From: Nelumbo lutea
Taxonomy: Eukaryota > Streptophyta > Magnoliopsida > Proteales > Nelumbonaceae
Assembly (NCBI GenBank): GCA_022828595.1
Contig: JAKGHH010000002.1
Location: 110,310,855-110,374,854 of the forward strand
Direction: 5' to 3'
DNA length: 64,000 nt
A program made the position numbers and the translations under genes. The stretch's first letter is position 1; each line of letters opens with the position of its first letter. The notes beneath the pieces were generated by a model, which did not search any database, was not told the origin of the DNA, and was given only the letters and a program-made list of their open reading frames with translations. Positions 9,961 through 21,193 of the stretch are shown here, one piece after another.

Positions 9961-12250
9961 TATCTAATGATTTCAGGATTTTTTTGTTGACAGAAGTCAA
10001 AGAAAAAGATAAAATCCTATCTAATGATTTCGGGATTCAGTCTTTTTCTGGTGACCATAGTCCAAAAAAATGGTTGAAATAAAAAAAAAAAGACAATCCT
10101 ATTTAATGATTTAAGGATTCGGCTTAAATATTTGAGGATTTAGCAATAGTAAAAAAAATAAAATAAAAGAGAGATTACCTAAGCATTTAATAGCATACCT
10201 AATATTTGAAAAAGACAAATCTATAGAAGGTGCAACAGATTTTTTAGAAGTAGTTGCTCCCTTTTGTTTTGAGCCTCCACGTGAATAGGACTGAGACTCA
10301 ATAAGGCTGAGTCTCTTTTGTTTTTAGGTGGAGAGAAATCTGGAACACAGATTTTCTGAAGGTGCAACAGCACATTAAGAAGTAGTAGCTCCCTTTTTGG
10401 GGCTAAGACTCAATAAGGCTGAGTCTCTTTTCTTTTTCTTTTGACCGGAGTAAACAAGAGGTTAGAAATGTGACTAGCCTCTCAGATTTTCATATTTATC
10501 TTAAACAAAGTCCTAATCCTAGTAGGACTTTTGCCTACTTAAGTGAATGATAGTGGGCTGTCTTTTAATTTGTTGAGCCTTTCTTTTAAGCCCATAAAGG
10601 CAAGTGTGGAGTATGGGACCACACTTTAAATAATGGTCCATACTTAAAAGCATTTAAAGCCCATTAACATATTATTAAGGCCCATTAACACATAACTTAG
10701 GCCAACTTCAATTTAAAACATGGGACCACACTTTATGTATGGGCCCAAATCATAATTTTCTTAAGCCCATTTAATTATACTCTTTAAGCCTTATATAAAA
10801 GCTTCTTGGGCCCATTACATAATGGGCCACACTTAAGTCATATGGGCCAATAGTAGTAATAATAATAATAATAATAATCATAAAAGAGAGCCTAACAATA
10901 TATGTGTAGGCCTTATCTTTTACAATTTCCAACCCATTGGAGGGGCTTTTGTTTTCAACTTCAAGTCTTAATAAAGTCTGATTCACAAAAATCTGGCCCA
11001 ATCAATTAAAAATGGCTTGAGCACTACAACCTCAAGCTATTTTGTTTTTGAGCTCACAGTGCTCAAGAGGGCACTATTAAGTCCTTAAGTTTGCTGGACT
11101 GGGAGCAAGTTATTAAAATACTCCAGTCATAGCTTAAAAAAATAATAATAAAGAAGAAAAAAAAGGGTTTTTTTATAAGCCCAATCAGTCCTATTGGTGG
11201 GCTGAAACATTTTAATAAAGAAAGGGGCCTGCAATCTAGTTTAGTGAACATCAGGCCCCAAGTTAATTGGGTTTATTTGTAATGCAATAAGCATTTAATG
11301 GGCTTGCAATAGAGCCCATTTAATGGAACAACAAGCCCTAAAAGAATAAATCCATTTTGATTAATTTCTAATGAAGTATCCCACTTATTTATGAGGGGAT
11401 GCTACTTGTTCTATTCTAACAAGATGACTATTTTCCCTAGGGGAGAGAGAGTTATTTTCCCTCCTCTAACCACTTTAAGTGAGGGGGGTGGGGGGACACC
11501 TTGTCACTTTAGGAAGGAAGAGTTTTCTTTTCCCTCCTTAACCCATTTTAAGTGGGGTGACACTTGGCACTCTAAGAAAAGAGGAGCTGGGAGTTACTTA
11601 GCCCCCTCCCTCCTCTATATAAACCCCTCTCCTACAAGGACAGGGGGCTAACGCCTTTTTGTTGGTTAATTCTATTCAGTTGATAGAATTTACAGCAACA
11701 AGAGACAAACCAAAGGAGAAAGAAGAGAAGATTGTGGTGTGGAAGAAAAGGGAGAAGGGGAGAAAGAAAAAGGTAGGGATTGCAGTATTTCTCCTCCACC
11801 TCTTCATTATGATACTCCTACAACTTTCTCTATTAGACTTATGTCTTTCCTTATACTCCTTTCACACATTTTCCTTCTTTGTTGTTATTATTTCATTTTT
11901 TTTTTTCTACTCCTTGTCTCATTTTAATCATATGTGAGGGAGACAACCATCTACAGCCATGTTCATGAAACTTGGCTGATTATGGTTCATCATAACCTAT
12001 TAACCTATGTGTGAGGGGGAAAACCATATACAACCTTGTTCATGAAACTTAGTTGATTATGGTTCCTTACACCATGACAAATGCACATAATCACAATTTA
12101 AAGGCCATTGGAAGCCTTATTGATGAAACATGACTATTTATGATACCTATTTACTTGTTATATATAAAAAGTTTATTTCACTGTTGGTTTTCTCTCAAAC
12201 AAAGAGGGAATATATGCCAGAATTTTCAAAGGAAAATTCTATAGAAAATT
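9961..12250 (+). repeat. Left LTR arm of rearranged gypsy element, part 1
   Basis: This AT-rich, non-coding stretch is an inverted copy of about 22230-24070. Matching landmarks, read in opposite senses, include GGATTCAGTCTTTTTCT, the repeated 'GCCCAT' phrases, GAGGGAATATATGC and a promoter-like TATATAAA at 11616-11623. Two long indels separate the arms: about 0.5 kb here (10203-10713) is absent on the right, and the right arm has more copies of a ~60-base repeat. A 134-base duplication starts at 10217 and 10351. Copia 2 interrupts the arm at 12250. The outer end is cut off by the LINE. Confidence 0.82.
11616..11623 (+). promoter_or_regulatory. TATA box in gypsy LTR arm
   Basis: TATATAAA, with the mirrored copy on the minus strand at 22850-22857 in the other arm. 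Conservation in both arms supports it as the LTR promoter. Confidence 0.5.
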
Positions 12251-12626
12251 TGTAAACAGTGATGTGGGCCCCACAGCTGTGGTTCCACTCTGTCCGTAGG
12301 GTAGTCACAGCTGTGGTTGTTTTTTTTTTTCAGTTCTGTTATTTCTAGTTTTAGTTTCAGTTTCAGTTTTATATTGTTTGTTATTTGTTAGCAGTTATGA
12401 TGTAAACACCAAGGGCAGATATGTCCTTTCATGTAACTCGAGATAACCTATATATACTATCTTAAAGTGGCGGCGGCAGAATGATTGAGATTATGTTCTT
12501 CTCCTAAAATTCTGTGTTCTATTGCTCTTCTCCCACTCTTCCCTTTACATCTTCTTCATATTCTCTTCTCATCGAACCTGAAATCTCTTAGTGATCAAGA
12601 CTGAATAGCAGTCTTGATTATCTACA
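12251..12626 (+). repeat. 5' LTR of copia 2
   Basis: A 376-base repeat of 17355-17723, starting TGTAAACAGTGATG and ending TCTACA. It contains the perfect 12-base palindrome CCACAGCTGTGG and a second CACAGCTGTGG copy nearby, possible enhancer elements, and a TATATATA stretch before the presumed start. Confidence 0.9.
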
Positions 12627-12639
12627 TGGTATCAGAGCC
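12627..12639 (+). other. Primer-binding site of copia 2
   Basis: TGGTATCAGAGCC directly follows the LTR, complementary to initiator-Met tRNA. Confidence 0.9.
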
Positions 12640-13343
12640 AAGTTAGGGTTTTTCATGTGGGTCTAATACCAGCCGGCCACATGAGAATCTCCTAGGACTG
12701 AAAGCTGAAGAAGAGGAGTTCGTAGACTGATTCTTGGAGATCGCCAGAGGTACTAGCAGCTGTTGGAAACTTGCTAGGGTTGCAGAGTGTTGGTGGTTAG
12801 GAAGGATCAGAGAAAACTAGGGTTCAGGTAACCCTAGAAGGCAGCGAACTATTTCTCCTTGTAAGTTATTACTTTTTTAAAAGGTTATTTCAGAGAAGAT
12901 AGGTTGGACCTATCTGGAGGGGAAGGCCGAACCATTCTAGCTCCTTCTCTCTTCGGTTTCCTAGGGTTTTACAGCAAACCCTGAACCGAACTGTGTTCTC
13001 TCTACTCTAGGGTTTGAAAGTGATCTACGACAAGTCCTAGTGGTTGACTGAACCCTGTGATCTACTGCAAGCTCATCTATACAGTTTGGACTGTGCGACT
13101 GAATTGCTCCCTTTTAGGACTGATTAAAACCCTGACTTTCCCTAGCATATCAGTTTTGTTTTAAAGTTGTTCTCAGAGTTCTAAGGGGGTTAGAGACCTA
13201 TGGACAGATACTGCTGTGTTGGCTAGTTGGTTTCAGATCAGAATCACTTCGTTTTTGTGCGCATACATTGACAATACAGATCAGGCCTATACTGTTTTGA
13301 GTGTGATTGGTGACTCAAATACTGTTTTTGAGACTTAACAGAA

Positions 13344-14387
13344 ATGGAGCCTAAGATTCAGGGAGAAGGCAGTCTTGGGAACATCAGTTATGGTGGTGTT
13401 TCTGAGATGGGTGGTCAGATTACGACCGTAAAGTTTGATGGATCAAACTATTTGGAATGGGCCCAATCAGCCATGATGGCTATTGGTGGAAGAGGTAAAT
13501 TAGGGTACCTCCTGGGAGATATGAAAGAACCTTCCAAGGGAGACCCGACATACACCAAGTGGATGCAAGAAAACTACTTGGTTATGACATGGTTGTGTAA
13601 TTCTATGCAGCCTCATATTAGCCGGAACTATTTGTGGGCAAAGACAGCCAAGGAGATATGGGATGTTATGAAAGAAACTTACTCCCAACCCCTTAATGTT
13701 GCTAGAGCATATGAATTGAAATGTGAAGTGAATACCCTTAAACAAGGAGAGAAACCAGTATCAGTCTACTTCTCTACCTTGAAGTCCCTGTGGCATGAGA
13801 TTGATCACTTAGAGACTCTTGAGTGGGAGAGTCCCAAAGATGCTCAGACCCATAGAAAGCACATTGAGACAAACAGAGTGTTTGAATTCCTGGCGGGACT
13901 GAACCCAGAATATGATATTGTGAGGCAGCAGATTTTGACTAGAGACAGTGTGACTCTCTCTCAGGCCTACTCATTTGTACACAGTGAAGAAACCAGAAGG
14001 AAGGTTATGATGCAACCCATATCAGCCTTTGTAGCAGCTACACCCAAATCAGGGGGTGATTCAGAGAAGGACAGGAGGAAGGAAGACAAGAAGGATGTAG
14101 TATGTGAACACTGTAAGAAACCCAAACATACAAAAGAGACATGTTGGAAACTGCATCCTCACTTGGTTCCTGCGAAATTAAGAAACAAGAAGGGCACTGC
14201 TCATGTAGCCATGAACACTGATTCAACATCCTCATCTGGCACAAAAGGAACATCTTTGGAGACCTTAGCTGCAGTTCGGGCTGCCTTAATACAACTAGAA
14301 AAGGAGGTAGGAAATTCAGCTCAGCCATCACAACCTCCATCAGCCCCTGCCACATCTGCCTTCGCCCATTCAGGTACTCGAGCTTGA
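13344..14387 (+). pseudogene. gag: copia 2 gag
   Basis: A 347-codon frame from ATG 13344, preceded by a ~700-base leader. Capsid blocks are FDGSNYLEWAQSAMMAIGG, WLCNSMQPHISRNYLWA and VFEFLAGLNPEYD. The CCHC zinc knuckle is CEHCKKPKHTKETC (about 14107-14148). The frame continues in phase into protease, so the TGA at 14385-14387 is a nonsense mutation (Ser in copia 3), not a natural end. Copia of this type make a single Gag-Pol product. Confidence 0.9.
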
Positions 14388-17369
14388 GCCTATCATGCCT
14401 CAGCTCCAGGTACTACTGAGCCTTGTTGGGTAATAGACTCAGGTGCATTTGATCACATGACTAGCTTGCCTTCACTGTTTACTACTTACCATTTGTCTTC
14501 TGGTAGAGATAAGGTATCTATTGCTGATGGCTCCCTGGTTCCGATTTCTGGGAAGGGTGACATCAAGCTTTCAGATACTATGTCCCTATCATCTGTTTTG
14601 CATGTGCCTAAACTTGATACTAACCTTCTTTCAGTCAGTAGTATTACCAAGCATATGAACTGCTCAGTAACCTTCTTCCCTGACCGATGTGTTTTTCAGG
14701 ACTTGGAGACGCAGAAGGTGATTGAGACTGGCCGTGAGACGAATGGGATCTATCTGCTCGGGGAGCGGTTCCGTCAGGGAGAGTCAGTAGAGAAGTTATC
14801 TTTTGTTTCTCAGAGTGTGAGTCCGGTTATGCTTTGGCATAACCGATTAGGTCATTTGTCTTTTCGATCTTTACAGAGTCAGTTTCCTACTTTATTTGAG
14901 TCTATTGAGTTGTCTCAATTACAGTGTGAAAGTTGTGAGTTTGCTAAGCATTGTAGAAAGCCTTATTTATTGAGTAATAAAAAGAGTGATAATTCTTTTG
15001 ATATTGTGCATACTGATGTTTGGGGGCCTTATCATATCCCTTCCATGGGTGGGTACAGATATTTTTTGTTATTTGTTGATGACCATACCCGGTTCTCTTG
15101 GGTTTATCTCATGCGTTCACGAGATGAGGTACCTTCCCTAACCCAAAATTTTCACCAAATGATTCTAACCCAATTTGATGCCAAGATCAAAGTTCTTCTA
15201 TCTGATAACGCAAAGGAATACCTTGCCAAATCATTGACATCTTATCTTCATCATCACGGGGTTCTCCACCAGAGCTCTTGCCCTCATACACCTCAACAAA
15301 ATGGAGTTGCCGAGAGGAAGAATAGGCACATTTTGGAAGTGGCTCGAAGCCTCATTTTTACTTCCAATGTCCCTATTCGCTTCTGGGGGGGATGCTATCC
15401 TCACGGCGGTATACCTTATTAATCGAGTCCCTTCCAGGGTCCTTGATATGCGGTCTCCTTTTTCGCTTCTACACCCACGTGAGGACTTGTTTTCTATTCC
15501 CCTTAAGACATTCGGTTGCACTTGTTTTGTTCAGCTTCTCGAACCCCATCCCTCCAAGTTCGAACCCAAAGCCTCCAAATGCATCTTCCTTGGTTATGCA
15601 CAAACTCAAAAGGGTTATTGCTGTTATGATCCTGTCTCCGGGAGGAAGTTTGTCTCCATGGATGTCACTTTCTTTGAGGGGACACCCTATTATCCTCGGG
15701 TTGCCCCTCAGGGGGAGAGTAATGAGAGTGGGGGTTTGAGTTCTTGCCTTCAGGGGGAGAGCAGTGAGAGTGGGGCAGTTCCTTTACCTATTCCATTGGG
15801 TGATGAGAACTGCAATGGTGAGGGTGGTTAGAGGGATTAGGAGTTGAGGGAAAGATGCAATGGTGAGGGTGGTCAGCGGGATCAGGAGTTGAGGGTTTAT
15901 CACAGGCGGTGCAGGCAGGTTGATCCCGATCATCAGCAGTCCAGACCAGCTCCAATCTTATCTGCAGCTCCAGGTCCAGATACTTCAGTCACAGAGCCCA
16001 CAGAGACTTCCCCTACAGATGATCTTGACTTTCCAATTGCAGTCCGTAAAGGGAAACGACATTGTACCACATCCACAACTCATTGTATTTCCCATTTGTT
16101 ATCCTATGATCGTCTATCTCCTACCTACAGGTCCTACCTTAGCTCCATTTCCAATGTCTCTATTCCAAGAACAGTGCAAGAAGCCCTATCCGTCCCTAAA
16201 TGGAAAGATGCAATGCAAGTTGAGATGGATGCTCTGTTGAAGAACAACACCTGGGAGGTAGTTGATTTGCCAAAAGGAAAGAAACCAGTCGGATGCAGAT
16301 GGGTATTTACGATGAAGCATAATGCAGATGGATCTATTGAGAGCTACAAAGCTCGGTTAGTTGCAAGAGGGTTTACACAGACTTATGGCATAGATTACTT
16401 GGAGACATTTGCACCAATAGCCAAGATGACTACTATTCGAGTTCTCTTGTCTCTTGCAGCAAGTCACACCTGGCCTTTATACCAAATGGACGTGAAAAAT
16501 GCCTTTCTGAATGGAGATCTGCAGGAAGAGTTTACATGTGTTTGCCTCCTGAATTCTATGATGTAGACCTGTTGGCAGAAACTGGAAAGTTAGGTGTCAA
16601 TCCTGCAGATACACCAATTGAACAAAATCACAGGATTAGTGCCGAGAGTGGGGAGCCTCTGGAAGACAAAGTTATGTTCCAGCAACTGGTGGGAAAGCTC
16701 CTATATCTCTGCCTCACTCGGCCAGATATTACCTATGTTGTTAGTGTTGTTAGCCAATACATGCATTCTCCTAGAACCACACATCTTCTTGCGGTAGAAA
16801 GAATCTTAGCTTACTTGAAGAGATGCACAAGTAGGGGCATACTTTTCAAGAACAACAATCACATGAAGTTGGAGGTTTATACTGATGCAGATTAGGCTGG
16901 GAGTGTTGATGATAGAAGGTCTACCTCGGGATATTGTGCCCTTGTGGGAGGAAACCTTGTCTCCTGGAGAATTAAGAAATAAAGTGTTGTCTCCCGGTCA
17001 AGTGCTGAAGCAGAATACAGGTCCATGGCCAATGGAATGGCTGAAATTCTATGGCTAAGATCTCTACTTGAGGAGTTGGGTATTGAGTATGAGAAGCCTT
17101 TGATGTTGTACTGTGATAATCAAGCCGCCATTAATATAGCACATAATCCAGTACAGCATGACAGAACCAAACACATTGAAGTTGACCGTCATTTTGTGCG
17201 AGAGAGGGTCTCATCTCAAGAAGTATGCCTCCCTTACATCACATCCAGTATGCAACTAGCAGACATTCTTACTAAAGCCGTATCAAGAAAGAAGCTAGAG
17301 GCGGATCTATCCAAGTTGGGAATGATGAACATATACTCCCAACTTGAGGGGGAGTGTAGAGAACAGTGA
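14388..17369 (+). pseudogene. pol: copia 2 pol with deleted RT catalytic core
   Basis: Protease (CWVIDSGAFDHMT), integrase HHCC (HNRLGH ... CESCEFAKH) and DDE core (TDVWGPY, LSDNAKEY, NGVAERKNRH) are followed by RT and RNase H. Lesions: an extra G in the G-run near 15385-15391; TAG stops at 15829 and 15838 inside a duplicated 47-base hinge segment; a deletion at about 16560 that joins the [11 protein letters not shown] region to LLAETGKLGV and removes roughly 350 bases with the YVDD box; TAG for Trp at 16893; and TAA at 16980. The frame ends at 17369, fifteen bases inside the 3' LTR. Confidence 0.9.
17346..17354 (+). other. 3' polypurine tract of copia 2
   Basis: GAGGGGGAG immediately before the 3' LTR, coding Glu-Gly-Glu of pol. 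Confidence 0.9.
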
Positions 17370-17723
17370 TGTGGGCCCCACAGCTGTGGTTCCACTCTGT
17401 CCGTAGGGTAGTCACAGCTGTGGTTGTTTTTTTTTTCAGTTCTGTTATTTCTAGTTTCAGTTTCAGTTTTATATTGTTTGTTATTTGTTAGTAGTTATGA
17501 TGTAAACACCAAGGGCAGATATGTCCTTTCATGTAACTCGAGATAACCTATATATACTATCTTAAAGTGGCGGCAACAGAATGATTGAGATTCTGTTCTT
17601 CTCCTAAAATTCTATGTTCTATTGCTCTTCTCCCACTCTTCCCTTTACATCTTCATATTCTCTTCTCATCGAACCTGAAATCTCTTAGTGATCAAGACTG
17701 AATAGCAGTCTTGATTATCAACA
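17355..17723 (+). repeat. 3' LTR of copia 2
   Basis: A 369-base repeat of the 5' LTR, starting TGTAGAGAACAGTG and ending ATCAACA. Small deletions (one of six bases in a TTTCAG-type run) explain the shorter length. Confidence 0.9.
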
Positions 17724-17941
17724 AAAATGATACATAGTTTAGTCTCTATTCATTGGTACTTCTGAATCAGAATCAAAAGGTTTTCTCTACCCCTAGTAGA
17801 GATGTAATTAAGGGAATATCTACGTGATTTCCCAAATGAGGCTTACCCAAATAACAAAAAAAACAAGCTATTAGTTTAATTGGGTGAATTATGTTATGTG
17901 AGAAATTATACTAAAAAAGTTTCCACTAACATAATTTTGGC
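17724..17941 (+). repeat. Left LTR arm of rearranged gypsy element, part 2
   Basis: Continues the arm after copia 2 and is the inverted copy of about 22031-22230: the shared landmarks are AGTTTAGTCTCTATTCA, CCCCTAGTAGAGATGTAATT and GAGAAATTATACTAAAA. Homology with the other arm ends at TTTCCACTAA. The sequence that follows is the primer-binding site, displaced to 18999 by the MITE insertion. Confidence 0.82.
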
Positions 17942-18994
17942 CATGGTTTCAAATGTCGCGAAATGTCGCCTGACATATGTCAATGTCGAGGCTCACCGAC
18001 ATGAAAATGGATGGTAATATAAAAATTACATTATTTCAGTTGGCATTTCCTATATTTTGGAAATGTCGACCAAATCGGTCCAAATAACCAAAAAAAAGAC
18101 AAATTTTCCTATTACGTCGACTAATGTACATTAATAATATAATATATTAGTAATATTATATTATTATAAGACAGTATATTAATATAAATTATTCCATTAA
18201 TAATTTATATTTAATATTTCAAATAAAATATTTATAAAAAAGAATTAACAAAATATAAAAACAAAAGAATAAATTAATTACTTTATAGTATAAAACATAA
18301 AATATTTTTCAAGTAATAAAATATTAACTAGTTAGTATTTTTTTAAATATTTATTAAAATCAGAAAATGTTTATTAAATTTTATAATAAATCATATTCTA
18401 CATTTAATATAAAAAATCAGAATAAATTTATTAAATTTTATACTAAATCATAATTTATTATGTTTAGAATTAAAAATCATAATAAATTCATTAAGTTTTA
18501 TAAGAAATCAGAATTTATCATAATCTTAATACTACAAAAAGGAGAATTAGTATATTAAATTTATAATAAAACATAATGTATTATAACTTTAATATTTAAA
18601 AAATCAGAATAAATGTATCTCTATTTACTAGTGTGAAAATTATATTAGAATTTATAATAAATCAGAATTAAAAATAAGAAAAGAAAATATCAGATGACCT
18701 TGTAAAAACATCAAAATGCATAATAAATCAATAAATCGTCATTTACTAATTTGTTATTGGTCTTAGTTTCTTAGCTTTATATAATGGTTGGGAATAAGAT
18801 AATAGTCTAGAAATATGTATTAATGCTTCTTTTATCATTTTGCAAAATATCATTTCATATTTCCACATATTTCATAATATTTCTACAATGTCTCTAATTT
18901 TTACAATATTTCCCCTCGACATTTCCACATTTTCGACATATGTCTTATATTTTGGTAAGCGACATTTCCATCGACATCGACATTTTAAACCTTG
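17942..18994. mobile_element. hAT-like MITE (1.05 kb) with 8-base target duplication
   Basis: Terminal inverted repeats are CATGGTTTCAAATGTCG on the left and, read inward from the right, CAAGGTTTAAAATGTCG (15 of 17 match). The 8-base duplication ATTTTGGC at 17934-17941 and 18995-19002 fits the hAT superfamily. The interior is AT-rich with no coding capacity and GTCGA-rich subterminal motifs. It landed across the junction between the gypsy LTR and its primer-binding site. Confidence 0.82.
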
Positions 18995-18998
18995 ATTT

Positions 18999-19030
18999 TG
19001 GCACACCCGATGGGACTCGAACCCACAATC
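18999..19030 (+). other. Gypsy primer-binding site with extended tRNA complement
   Basis: TGGCACACCCGATGGGAC is an 18-base complement to a tRNA 3' end (CCA, discriminator base and acceptor strand into the T stem). The next bases, TCGAACCCACAATC, keep matching a tRNA through the T loop and T stem: on the minus strand they read GTGGG-TTCGAGT-CCCAT, a proper T arm. That is longer than a normal primer site. I could not name the tRNA. It follows the left arm and shows that this arm is a 5' LTR reading on the plus strand. Confidence 0.6.
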
Positions 19031-19981
19031 GCCTGACACATATAAGGGACGGTTATAATACTCTGTTCCAAGCTGTAAATCTTCATCATCAAAGGAAATG
19101 CATGCCATACATGAGGCACACATTTTAGGGAAACTTGGTTGTGCTTCCACCTGATTCACTTCATCTTTAAACTGTTTAGGATCTAATAATGCTTGAACTA
19201 AGGCCCTTCTTAAATCTGGAGAAAGTAGCAATGCATCATAAACATTTAACTGTGTCGGAATTTGCTTCAAGTGAGCAAAAACATCATACTTGACATGCAA
19301 TCTAGCTTCTCATATAGGACAGACTCGAATTGGTTTTTCTTCAATCTCTATTTGCATAGTAGAGTTATCAGCCTTTTTAATTGCTTTCTTACTTGAAGAA
19401 GGTTCTTGTGTAGAAAGAAGACGGCGTCGGCTATATTGTAATGTGATTCGGTCCACCTCATTTTGCGTTGTAGGCACATCGCTTCTTGACAAGATGTCGT
19501 ATGACATGGCATTGTTGAGACCATCTTCGCTTCATCAAGGCCTTCATCAAGTATTTCTTTTGAAATATATTCCTTTAGAGTAACAGGGAACCTTGGGGGT
19601 TGTTCGTATTCATCCTCAAAAATTATCTGAGGCTTCTTTTTGGACCTTCTTTTCTTATTCTTCCTAGGGACCTTACATCCCCTGAAAGTGATACCTGGAG
19701 AGGCAGACTTTTCTATTCTTAAGGGTTTAACTACCCCTTTTGGCTTTTTGTTAACAATTGTTTGCCAACTTTCTTCATTCTCTGAAGCAGAGAAGTCATC
19801 AAAACATAATATGCTTGGTTGCACCATTAATTCATATAAAGAAGGGATAGTTAGAGCCTTTTCTTCTACAAGAGATCTACTGTTAATAGTTGTAATAGTC
19901 TCTTTTGTAGGAGGTTCAACTAATTCAATTTCCCCTTGTCTATCATCGATTGGATAATGTCCTTGAGGACAAAACAATCTT
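19023..19981 (-). pseudogene. pro: Gypsy gag end and truncated protease region
   Basis: Minus-strand frames continue from gag: the Lys/Arg-rich linker KVPRKNKKRRSKKK near 19680, FPVTLKEYISKEILDEGLDE near 19570, and then the block YDVFAHLKQIPTQLNVYDAL, SPDLRRALVQALLDP, EDLQLG, NRPLYVSG, which lies just before the aspartic protease active site in Tat-type gypsy elements. The reading stops there at about 19040, so the catalytic D-x-G triad, RT, RNase H and integrase are all missing. Frame changes occur near 19300 and 19350. The break joins inverted LTR sequence. Confidence 0.78.
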
Positions 19982-21130
19982 TTATGGGATGATTGACCAT
20001 TCTATGATAAGGACAATACTGACCATCCTATGATAAGGACAATACTTTGGGTCCTTTGTCTTGTTGACATCAATTGGTCGCTTTGGATCTGGCAATTTAA
20101 TAGCATTTGCCGCCATAAGGTTGTCAAAAATCCCTTGTACATCTTTATTTTCAAAGGAATACTTCTTTTCCCTTCTTTCTTGCAGAGTCATGAGTTTAGG
20201 AACATCATTTCCTTTAGCCTTATCCTTCCTTTTAACATTAACAAAGGTGGCCATGGCCTCTCCTTTGCCTATAGGCTTTTTGCCATCATTTTTCATTTCT
20301 GAAGGAGGATTGGGCTTGCATGCCACAATCTTTTGCCTAGCAATTTGTCTTTCCACATTGTTGGCTTTAGAAACCAATGCGTCAAATGATTGTGATTCTA
20401 TCGTGTCTACAAAGGTGACAATCTCTGGCAAGAGATTGTTAACACACATTTGTACTGCTGAAGTTTCCTTTAATTGCTCAACACGCTGAAGATTCATGTT
20501 TCTCCAGCGTTTAATGAATTCATTTACACTCTCATTTAACCTTTGTTTCGTTTCAGCCAAGTCTGTAATTGATAATTTCCTCTTGAAGCTCACAAACTGT
20601 GCTAAGAAAGCACGTCGCATATCATCCCATGTGATAATTAATCCTGGTGCTAATTGTGTGTACCAGGTAAAAGCTGCTCCTTTCAAAGACTACACAAATT
20701 GCTTTATTAATAAGGCATCGAACATTGCTGATTCACCACATGCAGAATATAAATGGGCCAAATGTTCATGGGGAGACCCATTTATTCCATCAAATTTCTC
20801 AAAGTTGGGCTTTTTGATATCCTAAAGGAAATGGGAGTGTATCATAGTGGACAGGATACGGCTTCCTGTATCCGAGGACTGGTGGAGTCAATGATTGAAA
20901 CTCCTTAATTCCTTTTGCAATAAATGCCTTTAAATCCAATTGAGAAGTATGGGTAGGAACCGGAGTAGACTGTTGTGAAGTTTCCCTAGTGGAACTGCTT
21001 GCTTGAGGTGCCAATTGTGCAGCAATTTCGACATCCTTTTCAAACAGTCTTCGTTGCATATCTTGGACTTGTTCTTCTAGGCTCGAAGTGACTTAAAAGT
21101 ACTGGCATAGAAATTGGTTCCTAGTCATCT
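19982..21130 (-). pseudogene. gag: Gypsy (Tat/Ogre-like) gag
   Basis: Two frames make up the capsid: the upstream part has DMQRRLFEKDVEIAAQLAPQ and a proline-rich linker ending in PVHYDTLPFPLGYQKAQ. After a frameshift near 20825 come GSPHEHLAHLYSACG, SLKGAAFTWYTQLAPG, AFLAQFVSFKRK, DLAETKQRLNESVNEFIKRW and NVERQIARQ, typical of Tat-group gag. A stop interrupts just before SLKGAAFTW (near 20690). A 26-base tandem duplication at about 19988-20042 repeats the CPYHRMV zinc-knuckle-like segment and breaks the frame. Confidence 0.82.
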
Positions 21131-21193
21131 ACAATGATTACACTTTTATGAAACTGAAAAGATACTTTTTCCATAGACTATCTCTTGAATTAA

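Larger units (their letters stand above)
12251..17723 (+). mobile_element. Ty1/copia retrotransposon 2 (complete ends, internal deletion)
   Basis: Full element with LTRs, primer site, gag, pol and polypurine tract. It belongs to the same family as copia 3: both LTRs begin TGTAGAGAACA and share the GATGTGGGCCCCACAGC block. It inserted into the left gypsy arm. The uninterrupted counterpart in the right arm (near 22230) serves as an empty-site control and shows TAGAAAAATGATAC where this element is; flanks AAATT and AAAAT are an imperfect target duplication. An RT deletion and many stops make it inactive. Confidence 0.93.

Noticed and set aside
10771..11001. Minus-strand ORF repeated in the other arm (23518-23763)
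   Set aside because: The shared ORF simply reflects the LTR inverted repeat; the ATT microsatellite gives the Ile run, and copy-specific indels are not in threes.
11659..11937. Plus-strand ORFs rich in Lys/Glu, then Phe/Leu
   Set aside because: Low-complexity purine- and pyrimidine-rich LTR sequence; the mirrored arm does not keep a frame.
18999..19030. A tRNA gene on the minus strand
   Set aside because: Only a T arm and acceptor 3' strand with CCA are present; there is no D arm or anticodon arm, and nuclear tRNA genes do not encode CCA. It fits a primer-binding site.
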